Made by a program: the position numbers and the translations under genes. A DNA stretch of 64,000 nucleotides from Streptomyces albiflavescens (GTDB taxonomy: Bacteria > Actinomycetota > Actinomycetes > Streptomycetales > Streptomycetaceae). Below, piece by piece: positions 24,736 to 34,700 of the stretch. The first letter of the stretch is position 1. Every line of letters starts with the position of its first letter. Under the pieces are notes generated by a model. That model did no database searches and had not been told where the DNA came from. It saw only the letters and a program-made list of their open reading frames with translations. The stretch spans positions 62,001-126,000 of the forward strand of contig NZ_BMMM01000011.1 of the NCBI RefSeq assembly GCF_014645835.1, written 5' to 3'.

Positions 24736-27700
24736 ATGCTCGGGCCTGTGGAGACCAGGTCCGTCAGCCCGGTGTTCGTCGGACGCGCCGACGAATTGGG
24801 GACATTGAGCGATGCGCTCGCCCGCGCTGCTGGTGGGGGTACCTCCCAGGCGTCCAGCACGGGGGGAGAGCCGCAGGCGTTGCTGCTCGGCGGCGAGGCC
24901 GGGGTCGGCAAGACCCGCCTCCTCGAGGAGTTCGCCGCGGTGGCCGCTCGCGAGGGTGCCGTCGTCGCCTGCGGCGGCTGCGTCGAGATCGGCGCCGACG
25001 GGCTGCCCTTCGCACCCTTCTCCACCGCTCTGCGCGCCCTGCGCCGCCTGCTGCCGGACGAACTCGCCGCGGCGGCCGCCGGACAGGAGGAGGAGCTGGC
25101 CCGGCTGCTGCCCGAACTGGGCGAGGCGGCCCGAGGACGCCACTACGACGAGGAGGGCATGGCCCGCCTCTTCGAACTCACCGCACGTCTCCTGGAGCGC
25201 GTCGCCGCCGACCGCACGGTCGTCGTCGTCCTCGAAGACCTGCACTGGGCCGACGCCTCCACCCGCCACCTGCTCGCCTATCTCTTCCGCACACTGCGCA
25301 GCGGCCGTCTCGTCGTGATCGCCACCTACCGCGCCGACGACATTCACCGTCGCCACCCGCTGCGCCCCCTCCTCGCCGAACTCGAGCGCCTCCGCACGGT
25401 CACCCGCATCGAACTCGGCCGGTTCAGTCGCGCCGAAGTCGGCCGCCAGATCGCCGGAATCCTGGCCCGCGAACCCGACCCGGCCCAGGTCGACGAGATC
25501 TTCGCCCGCTCCGACGGCAACGCGTTCTTCGTCGAGGAACTCGCCGTCGCCGCCCACGAGGGCTGTCGTACGGGGCTCACGGACTCCCTCCGCGACCTGC
25601 TCCTCGTACGCGTCGAAGGCCTGCCCGAGAGCGCGCAGCGGATCGCCCGGATCGTCGCCGAGGGCGGCTCCACCGTCGAGTACCGGCTCCTGTCCGCCGT
25701 GGCCCGGCTCGCCGAGGACGACCTCATCGAGGCGCTGCGGGCCGCCGTCGGCGCCAACATCCTGCTCGCCTCGCCCGGCGGCGACGGCTACCGCTTCCGT
25801 CACTCCCTGGTCCGCGAGGCCGTCAGCGACGACCTGCTGCCCGGCGAGCGCTCCCGCTTCAACCGCCGCTACGCGGAGGCCCTGGAGGCCGATCCGACAC
25901 TCGTACCGGCCGACGAGCGGTCCACCCGCCTGGCCAGCTACTGGTACCACGCCCATGACGCCGCCAAGGCCCTCCCCGCCGTCCTCGACGCCTCCGTCGA
26001 CGCCCGCTGCCGCCATGCGTACTCCGAGCAACTGCGGCTCCTGGAGCGGGCGATGGAGCTGTGGGACGTCGCCCCCGACGCGGTACGGGCCGAACTTCGC
26101 CCCGTCGACTACGTGGAGGTCTATCCCCCCTGCGGCTGCGACCCGGAGACCACGCCGCTGCGCTATCTCGACCTGATGGCCGAGGCGGCCGTCGCGGGCC
26201 GGCTCTGCGGGGAGCGCGAGCGCGCGCTGAAGATCACCAAGAAGGCGCTGCGCCTCCTGGAGGACGAGGACGACCCCCTGCGCGCCGCCTGGTTCTGGAT
26301 CCAGCGCTCCCGCCTGGTCCAGGCGCAGGCCCGCGGCGACGGCTGGCAGGAGCTCGCCACCGCCCAGGACCTGGTGCGCGGGCTGCCGCCGTCGGAGGTG
26401 CACGCCGAGGTCCTGTCCACCGTCGCCGCCTGGTGCATGCTCCACGAGCCGGGCCCGGGCGCGCTGTCGGCCGCCGAGCGAGCCGTGGAGTACGCGCGCA
26501 TGGTGGGCGCCCGGGACATTGAGCTGAACGCCCGGCTCACGCTCGGCGGTCTCATGGTCGACGCCGGTGCCGTCGAGGCGGGGCTCGCGGAGATGTACGA
26601 GGTCAAGGAGAGTGTGAGCCGCTACGGCGCCTCCCTCGTCGTGGGCCGTCTGCACATCAACCTGCCGTCCCATCTGGAGTCGCTCGGCCGCTCCCGCGAG
26701 GCCGTCCCGGTCCTGCGGGAGGGTGTCGAACTCGCCCGGAAGAACGGCCTGTTGGACACCCAGGCCTGGATCTGGGGCAACCTCTCGGAGTCGCTCTACG
26801 CGCTCGGCCAGTGGGACGAGGCCCTGGAGGCCGCGCGGAACACGCTGCGCATCGGGCTCAGCGGGAAGCCGTCCGGCCTCGGCGCCTCCCGCCTGGCGCG
26901 TCTCGCCCTGGCCCGCGGCGACCTCCCCGAGGCCGGACGCCAACTGGCCGCCGCCCGCGACCACTTCGGCACCCACGACCCCACGCCGCAGCACTCCCTG
27001 CCGCTGGTGCGCACCGCGATCGGCATCGCCGCCGGCGAGGGCCGCCTCCTCGACGCCCGCGCCGCCCTGGAGCAGACCCTGGACACGGGCTTCCCGCCCG
27101 GGACCCAGCGCTATGGCTGGCCACTGCTGCTCGCCGCCGCCACGGCGGAGGCGGACGCCCAGGGACTGCCCGCCACCGAACCGGGCCGCGCCCAGACCGT
27201 GGAGCGCATCCGCAAGGCCGCGAAGTCCCTGGCCACGGGCGCGCCCATCTGGCTCGCACACCAGGAATGGGTGCGCGCCGAACTCCGGCGCGCCGAGGGG
27301 GTGACCACCCCGCACGACTGGTCCGAGGTGGTCACCGCCTTCGAACCCCTGGAGCGCCCCTACGACCTCGCCCGCGTCCGCCACCGCCTCGCCGAGGCCC
27401 TGCTGACCTCGGGCGCCGACGAGGACGACCGTGCCCGCGCCACGGAGCTCCTCCGGCTGGCGCGGGCGGTCGCCGACCACCTGGGCGCCCGCCCGCTCGC
27501 CGACGCCGTCGCGCTGCTCGCCCAGCGGGCCCGCCTCGCCCTGGCCCACGCCCCCGAACCATCCGTCCTCGCCCCCGCCGATCCGGCGCTGGCGCTCGGC
27601 CTCACCAGCCGCGAGCGCGACGTCCTCCGCCTGGTCGCCGCCGGCCGCAGCAACCGCCAGATCGCCGAGGAACTCTTCATCTCCCCGAAGACGGCCAGCG

Positions 27701-27819
27701 TCCATGTCTCGAACATTCTGGCCAAGCTGGACGTCTCAGGACGGGGGGAGGCGGCGGCCCTGGCGCACCGGCTGCGGCTGTTCCCACCGGAGGCCCCCGC
27801 TGCCCAGGCGGCGGGCTGA
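24736..27819 (+). CDS. LuxR-family AAA-ATPase transcriptional regulator (LAL/MalT-like)
   Basis: A 1027-residue regulator. Residues ~15-190 are an ATPase with Walker A LLLGGEAGVGKTRLLEEF and Walker B VVVVLEDLHWADAS. Residues ~330-900 are a TPR-like helical region that usually senses the inducer. The C-terminal ~65 residues are a LuxR helix-turn-helix (LTSRERDVLRLVAAGRSNRQ, then SPKTASVHVSNILAKL). A second protein of the same layout occurs at 40565-43549. ATG at 24736 is chosen; a GTG at 24748 (VETRSVSPVFVGRADEL) is possible. A Cys-containing YPPCGCDPETTP segment sits in the middle. Target genes are unknown. Confidence 0.88.
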   Translation: MLGPVETRSVSPVFVGRADELGTLSDALARAAGGGTSQASSTGGEPQALLLGGEAGVGKTRLLEEFAAVAAREGAVVACGGCVEIGADGLPFAPFSTALRALRRLLPDELAAAAAGQEEELARLLPELGEAARGRHYDEEGMARLFELTARLLERVAADRTVVVVLEDLHWADASTRHLLAYLFRTLRSGRLVVIATYRADDIHRRHPLRPLLAELERLRTVTRIELGRFSRAEVGRQIAGILAREPDPAQVDEIFARSDGNAFFVEELAVAAHEGCRTGLTDSLRDLLLVRVEGLPESAQRIARIVAEGGSTVEYRLLSAVARLAEDDLIEALRAAVGANILLASPGGDGYRFRHSLVREAVSDDLLPGERSRFNRRYAEALEADPTLVPADERSTRLASYWYHAHDAAKALPAVLDASVDARCRHAYSEQLRLLERAMELWDVAPDAVRAELRPVDYVEVYPPCGCDPETTPLRYLDLMAEAAVAGRLCGERERALKITKKALRLLEDEDDPLRAAWFWIQRSRLVQAQARGDGWQELATAQDLVRGLPPSEVHAEVLSTVAAWCMLHEPGPGALSAAERAVEYARMVGARDIELNARLTLGGLMVDAGAVEAGLAEMYEVKESVSRYGASLVVGRLHINLPSHLESLGRSREAVPVLREGVELARKNGLLDTQAWIWGNLSESLYALGQWDEALEAARNTLRIGLSGKPSGLGASRLARLALARGDLPEAGRQLAAARDHFGTHDPTPQHSLPLVRTAIGIAAGEGRLLDARAALEQTLDTGFPPGTQRYGWPLLLAAATAEADAQGLPATEPGRAQTVERIRKAAKSLATGAPIWLAHQEWVRAELRRAEGVTTPHDWSEVVTAFEPLERPYDLARVRHRLAEALLTSGADEDDRARATELLRLARAVADHLGARPLADAVALLAQRARLALAHAPEPSVLAPADPALALGLTSRERDVLRLVAAGRSNRQIAEELFISPKTASVHVSNILAKLDVSGRGEAAALAHRLRLFPPEAPAAQAAG

Positions 27820-27857
27820 GGCTTACGCTGTAAGGGATCCGGGCCGAGGGAGGCGCC

Positions 27858-28067
27858 GTGTTCAACATGTTCGAGGAGCTGTTCGCACCAGGCCGCAAGC
27901 ACACCAACGACGAACGCAAACGCCTGGAACTGACCCGCGTGGACCTGAACGACGCCGACCCGGGCCGCGGCCCCATAGACCTGTCCTCGGGCAAGGTGGT
28001 CGTACGGCTGCCGAAGCACGAGCACGAAGACGAGCAGGACCCGGGGCCCGAGCCCGAGGACAGCTGA
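27858..28067 (+). CDS. DUF6191-like small protein, 69 residues
   Basis: A 69-residue acidic protein starting (GTG) MFNMFEELFAPGRKHTNDER. It continues LELTRVDLNDADPGRGPIDLSSGKVVVRLP and ends in an acidic tail rich in Glu and Asp. The pattern FEELFxPGRKHTxDExxRLELTRxD is that of DUF6191 proteins from memory; their function is unknown. GAGGGAGG lies 6-13 bases before the GTG, a good ribosome site. It follows the LuxR ATPase by 38 bp on the same strand. Confidence 0.7.
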   Translation: MFNMFEELFAPGRKHTNDERKRLELTRVDLNDADPGRGPIDLSSGKVVVRLPKHEHEDEQDPGPEPEDS

Positions 28068-28079
28068 GGTCCCGCGCGC

Positions 28080-29252
28080 CTACGTCACCTCCAGCTCCAG
28101 AATCCTGTCGTCCCCCTTCCCGGGGCTCCCGCGCCCGTCCGTCTCGCTCGTCGTCAGCCAGAGTTTGTCGCCGCCCGCGGAGACGACCGTGCGCAGGCGG
28201 CCGTATGTGCCCGTGAGGAAGGCCTCGGGGGCGGCGGAGGCCTTGGTGCCGTTCAGGGGGATGCGCCACAGCCGTTCACCCTTGAGGCCCGCCATCCATA
28301 TGGAGCCCTCGGCGTAGGCGATGCCGCTGGGGGAGGCGTCGTCCGTGTGCCACTGGGCGATCGGGTTGTGGTAGGTGGGGTTGTCGCCCTTGCCCTCGAC
28401 CACCGGCCAGCCGTAATTGTCGCCGGGCTTGATCTGGTTGAGCTCGTCCCAGGTGTCCTGGCCGAACTCGGAGGCCCAAAGACGCTGTTTGTCGTCCCAG
28501 GCAAGGCCCTGGACGTTGCGATGCCCGTACGAGTAGACGACCGAGTCGCCGAAGGGATTGCCCGGCGCCGGCTCGCCGTCCGGTGTCATGCGCAGGATCT
28601 TGCCGCCCAGTGCCTTCTTGTCCTGAGCCAGCCCCCGGTCACCCGTCTCGCCCGCACCCGCGTACAGCATCTTGTCCGGGCCGAACGCGATCCGGCCGCC
28701 GTTGTGGATCATCCCCTTGGGGATGCCCTTGAAGATCGTGTCCGGCGCGCCCAGCTGCTCCCCGGCGGGCTTCCGCTCGTCGTACAGCATGCGGACGATG
28801 CGGTTGTCCGAGGCCGTTGTGAAGTAGGCGTAGATCATGTGGTCGGACGCGTAGTCGGGGGACAGCGCGATGCCCAGGAGGCCGCCCTCGCCCGCGGGGG
28901 CCACCCCCGGCACCTGGCCCAGCTCCGTCTTCTTGCCGGTCTTCTCGTCGACCCGTGTGATCGTCCCCTCGTCCCGCGAGGACACCAGCAGGCCGCCCTC
29001 GGGCAGCGGCGCCAGGCCCCAGGGGGTCTTGAGGTCCTCGGTGACAGTGCGCACCACCTTCACCGAGCCCTTGGCGGGCGGTGTCTCCTCGGCGGCCTGC
29101 TCCGAGGGCGACGATCCCGGCTTCGTACTCCCCGCGCTCGGGAACAGGCTTCCGCCGCCGTCCGACTTCCCTCCGCCGTCGGAGGAACAACCGGCCGTCA
29201 CCAAAAGCGCGGCCGCGGCCAACACGGCTGTCACTGCTCGACGTTGCACCAT
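28080..29252 (-). CDS. PQQ-dependent sugar dehydrogenase-like lipoprotein
   Basis: A 390-residue exported protein. The signal peptide ends in the lipobox VTAGC, followed by an Asp/Gly/Ser-rich linker. The rest is a six-bladed glucose/sorbosone dehydrogenase propeller: TEDLKTPWGLAPLPEGGLLV, VAPAGEGGLLGIALSPDYAS, MIYAYFTTASDNRIVR, FKGIPKGMIHNGGRIAFGPD, YSYGHRNVQGLAWD and GDNYGWPVVEG. These are the PQQ- and calcium-binding loops seen in soluble aldose dehydrogenases (Asd/YliI type). It probably oxidises sugars outside the membrane. The ATG at 29252 has GAAGGGA 7-13 bases upstream, so the TTG one codon earlier is unlikely. Confidence 0.88.
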   Translation of the reverse strand: MVQRRAVTAVLAAAALLVTAGCSSDGGGKSDGGGSLFPSAGSTKPGSSPSEQAAEETPPAKGSVKVVRTVTEDLKTPWGLAPLPEGGLLVSSRDEGTITRVDEKTGKKTELGQVPGVAPAGEGGLLGIALSPDYASDHMIYAYFTTASDNRIVRMLYDERKPAGEQLGAPDTIFKGIPKGMIHNGGRIAFGPDKMLYAGAGETGDRGLAQDKKALGGKILRMTPDGEPAPGNPFGDSVVYSYGHRNVQGLAWDDKQRLWASEFGQDTWDELNQIKPGDNYGWPVVEGKGDNPTYHNPIAQWHTDDASPSGIAYAEGSIWMAGLKGERLWRIPLNGTKASAAPEAFLTGTYGRLRTVVSAGGDKLWLTTSETDGRGSPGKGDDRILELEVT

Positions 29253-29344
29253 CAAGGTCCCTTCGACGCGGCGGTCCTACTGTTCATACACCGCTCGCGT
29301 GCCCCAGGTTCCCGATCACGCCCGAGGAATCAGCGCACCGCGCC

Positions 29345-30352
29345 TCAGTCCCAGGATCCCCGCGCCCCCGGCAGTCCCTCCACTTCCGCGAGGTCCTCCG
29401 CCGTCAGCCGCAGCCCCGCCGCCCCCGCGTTCTCCGTGACCCAGCGCTGCCGCTTGGCCCCCGGCACCGGCACCACGTGCGGTCCCTGCGCCAGCACCCA
29501 CGCCAGCGCCACCTGTGCGGGCGTCACCGCGTTCTCGTGGTCCCCGTGCCGCCGGGCGATGCGCCGCAGCCCGGCGACGATGGGCTGGTTCGCGGCCATC
29601 ATCTCGGCGGTGAAGCGGGGGTGGCGGGCGCGTACGTCGTCGGGTTCGAAGCCCTCGCCAGGGGTCAGCGTGCCGGTCAGGAAGCCGTTGCCGAGCGGCA
29701 TCGCCGCCAGGAAGCCGACCCCGCGGGCCGTGCACCACGGCAGGAGCGCGTCCAGCGACTCCGTCGACCACACGGACAGCTCAGCCTCCACGGCGCTCAC
29801 CGGGAAGACCTGCTGCACCCGCTCCAGCTGCCGGATCGTTCCGTCGTGCAGCCGCGCGCCGGAACGGCGGGCCGACCGGGCACCCACCGCGCACAGTCCG
29901 AGCGACCGCACCTTCCCGGCCGACACGAGTTCGGCCATCGCGCCCCAGGTCTCCTCGACCGGAACCTCCGGGTCCGCGCGGTGCAGCTGATAGAGGTCGA
30001 TCACGTCCGTCTGCAGGCGCCGCAGCGAGGCGTCGCAGGCCCGCTTCACATAGCCGGGGCGGCCATTGGCCACGATGTGCTGCTCGCCGACCAGCAGGCC
30101 GACCTTGGTCGACACGAAGGCCTCGGAGCGCCGCTCCTTGAGCACCCGCCCCACCAACAGCTCGTTGGTGAAGGGCCCGTACATGTCGGCCGTGTCGAGC
30201 AGCGTCGAACCCTGGTCGAGCGCTGTGTGCACCGCGCGGAGCGACTCCTCACCGCGCTGCCGCGAACCGGTGTACGCCCAGCTCATCGGCATGCATCCGA
30301 GCCCGACCGCCCCCACATCGAGCGCCGCAGCCCCGATCGTCCTGCGCTCCAC
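29345..30352 (-). CDS. Aldo/keto reductase
   Basis: A 335-residue NADPH-dependent oxidoreductase of the AKR superfamily, YajO/AKR13-like. It opens VERRTIGAAALDVGAVGLGCMPMSW. The catalytic Asp-Tyr-Lys-His set is visible: Asp and Tyr in LLDTADMYGPFTNELLVG, Lys in FVSTKVGLL, and His in LYQLHRADPEVP. The NADPH-binding end is VPVPGAKRQRWVTENAGA. The start is the GTG at 30352, which has AAGGAGGG 11-18 bases upstream; an in-frame ATG at 30430 was rejected. Divergent from the 2-hydroxyacid dehydrogenase with a 76-bp gap. The physiological substrate is unknown. Confidence 0.9.
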   Translation of the reverse strand: MERRTIGAAALDVGAVGLGCMPMSWAYTGSRQRGEESLRAVHTALDQGSTLLDTADMYGPFTNELLVGRVLKERRSEAFVSTKVGLLVGEQHIVANGRPGYVKRACDASLRRLQTDVIDLYQLHRADPEVPVEETWGAMAELVSAGKVRSLGLCAVGARSARRSGARLHDGTIRQLERVQQVFPVSAVEAELSVWSTESLDALLPWCTARGVGFLAAMPLGNGFLTGTLTPGEGFEPDDVRARHPRFTAEMMAANQPIVAGLRRIARRHGDHENAVTPAQVALAWVLAQGPHVVPVPGAKRQRWVTENAGAAGLRLTAEDLAEVEGLPGARGSWD

Positions 30353-30428
30353 CTGGCCGCACCCTCCCTTTCCTGGCACACCAAAACTAACCTCTGCGCG
30401 CGCGAGCGCTTCGCATAGCCTCCTGACC

Positions 30429-31370
30429 ATGACTTCCGATGTGTGGCTTCCGTTTCACGCCGACGAGATCGACGGCCTCCCCGAGGGACTCGACTACCGC
30501 TTCTGGGACGGCGGCCCGGAGTTTCCCGCTGATCCCGCCGCCTGCGAGTTCTATGTCGTGCCCTATATGAAGGGGCCCGCCGTCTCGCAGCGGCCCATGG
30601 CCGACATGGCATCGGTCCAGGTCGTGCAGACGCTCTCCGCCGGTGTCGACCACGTCCAGCCGAGCCTCAAGTTCCTGCGCCCGGGCGTGCGGTTGTGCAA
30701 CGCCCAGGGTGTGCACGAGGCGAGCACCGGTGAGCTCGCCCTCGCCCTGATCCTCGCCTCGCTGCGGGGCATCCCCGGCTTCGTACGAGGCCAGGACAAG
30801 GAGGAGTGGCGCTCGGGTTTCCATCCCGCGCTGGCCGACAAGTCCGTACTGATCGTCGGGTACGGGTCGATCGGGTCCGCCATCGAGGACCGGCTCGCGC
30901 CCTTCGAGCTGGCGCGGGTGGCGCGCGTCGCGCGCTCCGAGCGCACCACGGCGCGCGGTCCGGTGCATCCGCTCACAGAACTGAATTCTCTGCTTCCGGA
31001 AGCCGACGTCGTGGTGCTGTCGACGCCCCTCACGCAGAGCACGCGTGGCCTGGTGAACGCCGATTTCCTGTCCCGGATGAAGGACGGCGCGCTCCTCGTG
31101 AACGTCGCCCGCGGCCCCGTCGTCGACACCAAGGCGCTCCTCGCCGAGCTGGAGAGCGGGCGCATCACCGCGGCCCTCGACGTCACCGACCCCGAGCCGC
31201 TGCCGAAGGGCCACCCCTTGTGGCACGCGCCCGGCGTGCTGATCAGCCCCCATGTAGGTGGGCCCACCTCGGCGTTCCTGCCGCGCGCCAAGCGCCTCCT
31301 GGTGGACCAGCTGAACCGTTTCGTGAACCGGGAGCCGCTGCGGAACGTGGTCCTTACTACCGGCGCTTGA
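30429..31370 (+). CDS. D-isomer-specific 2-hydroxyacid dehydrogenase
   Basis: A 313-residue NAD-dependent dehydrogenase. The catalytic N-terminal half ends at ASTGELALALILASLRG. The Rossmann domain has VLIVGYGSIGSAIEDRL. The catalytic Arg lies in VNVARGPVVDTKALLAELE, Glu in ALDVTDPEPLPKGHPLW, and His in VLISPHVGGPTSAF. The family includes glyoxylate/hydroxypyruvate and D-lactate dehydrogenases; the substrate is not predictable. ATG at 30429 is the natural start after the divergent promoter region. It is followed by about 100 bp and then a possible small gene and the second GGDEF gene. Confidence 0.9.
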   Translation: MTSDVWLPFHADEIDGLPEGLDYRFWDGGPEFPADPAACEFYVVPYMKGPAVSQRPMADMASVQVVQTLSAGVDHVQPSLKFLRPGVRLCNAQGVHEASTGELALALILASLRGIPGFVRGQDKEEWRSGFHPALADKSVLIVGYGSIGSAIEDRLAPFELARVARVARSERTTARGPVHPLTELNSLLPEADVVVLSTPLTQSTRGLVNADFLSRMKDGALLVNVARGPVVDTKALLAELESGRITAALDVTDPEPLPKGHPLWHAPGVLISPHVGGPTSAFLPRAKRLLVDQLNRFVNREPLRNVVLTTGA

Positions 31371-31474
31371 GTCACGCCCCGTTCGCCCCGAGTCCGCTTC
31401 GAGTACCCTCCGCAGTTCCTCGAATGCGGGCGGTATCGACATCTTCGCTGGTCGTTACGGAGCGTAGAGGAACT

Positions 31475-31771
31475 ATGTCCCTGAGTGACGAGACTGGTGT
31501 ATCGTCCCGACAGGGGCTGCGCCGCGCACCGTTCGGCGCCGGGGATGGACATGTGAGACTGCGAGGGGGGCGACGGGCGATGCACGGCCTATGGACGAAC
31601 GATCCGACGCGGCGGGGCCGCCGACGACCCTGGCGCGCGGCCACGCGCAGACGTGGCCACGGTGGCCATGGCGGCCATCACCACCGCAGGCACAGCGGCC
31701 GCCGGAGGCATGCGCACCCGGCGCACGGGGACCAGCGGGACCCCGGGGTGCGGACCGGGTGGGCCCGGTGA
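31475..31771 (+). CDS. Possible His/Arg-rich small protein ahead of the second GGDEF gene
   Basis: A 98-codon open frame begins MSLSDETGVSSRQGLRRAPF and continues with a strongly basic, His-rich part (RRRGHGGHGGHHHRRHSGRR). The ATG at 31475 has AGAGG 6-10 bases upstream, and most codons end in G or C. Its stop overlaps the GTG at 31768, the favoured start of the GGDEF gene, as GTGA, so translation could be coupled. Against it: no known family, extreme composition, and some A-ending codons. It may instead be leader sequence. His clusters can bind metals, but that is speculation. Confidence 0.4.
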   Translation: MSLSDETGVSSRQGLRRAPFGAGDGHVRLRGGRRAMHGLWTNDPTRRGRRRPWRAATRRRGHGGHGGHHHRRHSGRRRHAHPAHGDQRDPGVRTGWAR

Positions 31772-34700
31772 GCTCCCCAGTGGCGCTGCTGACCCGCCGG
31801 CCTGTATTCGCCGGCGGGACGGGCCTGCTCCCGCAACTCGTACTGGCCCTGGTGTGCGCGGGATACGCCGTCGGTTCCGCGCTCGGCTGGGGCTCCGCGA
31901 GTCTCTCGCTGATCATGGGCGACTTCGGGCTGAGCGCCGCGGCGGGCACCTCGGCGGTCTCCTGCTTCCTCTACGCGCGCAGCCGCCGCAGCCGCTTTCG
32001 ACCCGCGTGGCTGCTGTTCGCGCTCTCCTCCGCCATGGCCTCGCTCGGCAATCTGGTCTGGGGGTGGTACGAGGTCGTCCTCAGCAGCCCGGTGCCCAGC
32101 CCGAGCTACGCCGACCTGTTCTTCCTGTGCTTCGCGCCGCCCGCCATCGTAGGACTGCTCGTGCTCGCCAAGAGGCCCGTCACCAGGGCGGGGTGGATGT
32201 GCCTCGCGCTGGACGCCTGGCTGATCGGCGGCTCGCTGCTCACCCTGTCCTGGAGCCTCGCGCTCGCCCAGGCCGCGAAGTTCGACGGGCCGAGCGTCGC
32301 GCACACCGCGCTGTCGCTGGCGTACCCGCTGCTGGACATCGCGCTGGTCAGCATGGTGCTGGCCTTGCATTTCCGGCGCTCGTCGGTGAACAGATCGGCG
32401 GTGAACACGGCGATCGGGGCACTCGCCCTGACCGTGATGTGCGACGCCCTGTTCACCTCGCCCCTCCTGCACAACAACTACCACTCCGGGCAGCTCCTCG
32501 ACGCGGGCTGGTTCGCCGGCTCGCTGCTCCTCGCGTACGCCCCCTGGGTCGGCACCCGGCGCGGACAGTCGGACGCCGACGGCCCCAGTACGGACGGGTG
32601 CGCACGCGTGGTGCATGAGCACATCCCGGGACAGCGCCAGGAAGGGCACCGGGAGCAGCACGGACATCAGGCCCCACATGGCCATCACGGTCAACAGCGG
32701 CAGCACGGACATCAGGCGAATCGGCAAGAACGACAGCAGGGAGGACACATGCACGTGCTCCTCCAGGAAGGCGGCCACAGCCTCCTCCAGGAAGGTGGCC
32801 ACAGCCTCCTCCAGGAAAGCGGCCACAGCCGGTACCCGGCCACACGCCCGATCGCCGGATCGCTGGCCGCGCTCACGCCCTACCTGGCCGCCGCCGTCTG
32901 CACGCTGGGGATCCTCTACAACGTGCTGAACGGGCGCAATGTCGACCGCGTGGTGCTCATCACCGCGGGGCTCGTCGTGCTGGCCCTCGTCGTGCGCCAG
33001 GGCATCATGCTGCTCGACAACATCACCCTCACCCAGGAGCTGGCCCAGAAGGAGAACCACTTCCGCTCCCTGGTGCAGGGCTCCAGCGACGTGATCATGA
33101 TCGCCGCGCCCAACGGAATCCTCCGGTACGTCAGCCCGGCCGCCGCCGGGGTCTACGGACGCGACGCCGACGAACTCGTCGGCTCCGAGCTCGCCTCGCT
33201 CATCCACCCGGAGGACCTCGGCTGCGTAGTGCACGAAGTGCGACGTTTCCTGGCGGCCAGCCACATCGACGAACCCACCACCCGCATCGAGTGCCGCTTC
33301 CGGTCCGGCGACGGGGGCTGGCTGAATGTGGAATCCACCGTCAACCGGCACCAGGGCGGCCTCATCTTCAACAGCCGTGACGTGACCGAACGGGTGCGTC
33401 TGCAGGCGCAGTTGCAGCACAACGCCGAGCACGACCCGCTCACCGACCTGCCCAACCGTGCGCTGTTCACCCGGCGCGTCCAGCAGGCGCTCTCCGGCCG
33501 CCGCTCCTCCGACCGCGGTACCGCCGTCCTGTTCATCGACCTCGACGGCTTCAAGGCGGTCAACGACACGATCGGGCACCAGGCCGGCGACGAGCTCCTC
33601 GTCCAGGCCGCCCGCAGACTCCAGGACTCGGTGCGGCACGGCGACACCGCCGCCCGCCTCGGCGGCGACGAGTTCGCGGCCCTGATCGTCGGCGACGGTA
33701 CCCGCGACCGCACCGCGCGCGAACGCCACATCATGGAGCTCGCCGACCGGCTCAGGGTGAGGCTCTCGCAGCCGTACGCCATCGACGGCAACGATGTCCG
33801 GGTGGCCGCGTCCATCGGCGTCGCCTTCGCCGAACCGGGCCTGGGCGCGGGCGAGTTGCAGCGCAACGCCGACCTCGCCATGTACCGCGCCAAGGCAGCC
33901 GGCAAGGGACGCGTCGAGTTGTACGCGCCCCAGATGCAGCAGGACGTCGTGCGGAAGGCGGAGCTGGCCACCCGGCTGCGTTCGGCTCTTCAGGGCGGCG
34001 AGTTCGCGCTGCTCCACCAGCCTGTGGTGTCGCTCGAAAACGGCCGGATCACATCGGTCACCGCGCAGGCGCGCTGGCGCTCCTCCCAGGGTGTGCTCTT
34101 CACGCCCGCCGAGTTCCTGCGCGTCGCCGAGGACAGTGACAGGACCGCCGAGCTGGGCCGCTGGATGCTCGAAGAAGCCGTCGAGCAGGCCGCCCAGCGC
34201 GCGGCCGCGGGTGTCGCCGTGCCCGTCGCCGTCCGGATGAACGCTCGGCGCCTGCTGGACCGCTCGCTGCCCGTCGGCTCGGTGGAAGCCCTGCTGACCC
34301 GGCACGGCCTTCCCTCCGGTGCCCTGATCGTGGAGTTGTCCGACACCGACCCCCGGGTCTCCCTGGACGAGCTGGAGCGCCGACTGAACGCGCTCAGGCG
34401 CCTCGGCGTCCGGGTCGCCCTGGACGGCTTCGGCAGCGGATACGCCGCCATCACGGCACTCAGAAGGCTCCCCATCGACATGCTCAAGCTCGACAGAGGT
34501 CTCGTCGAGGGTGTCGTCGAGTCCGCCCGGCTGCACAAGATCACCAGCGGGCTGCTGCGGATCGCCACCGACCTGGGACTGCAGTCCGTGGCCGACGGAG
34601 TCGATCTTCCGGAGCAGGTCATCGCCCTGCGCGCGATGGGCTGCACCCATGGGCAGGGCATGGCCTTCTCGGGGCCCCTCGATGAATACCGGCTGCGCCG

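Noticed and set aside
24439..27705. 1088-codon open frame on the minus strand
   Set aside because: It is fully antisense to the LuxR ATPase, whose Walker and HTH motifs are clear. The minus-strand text is low-complexity Gly/Ala/Arg/Glu typical of shadow frames in GC-rich DNA.
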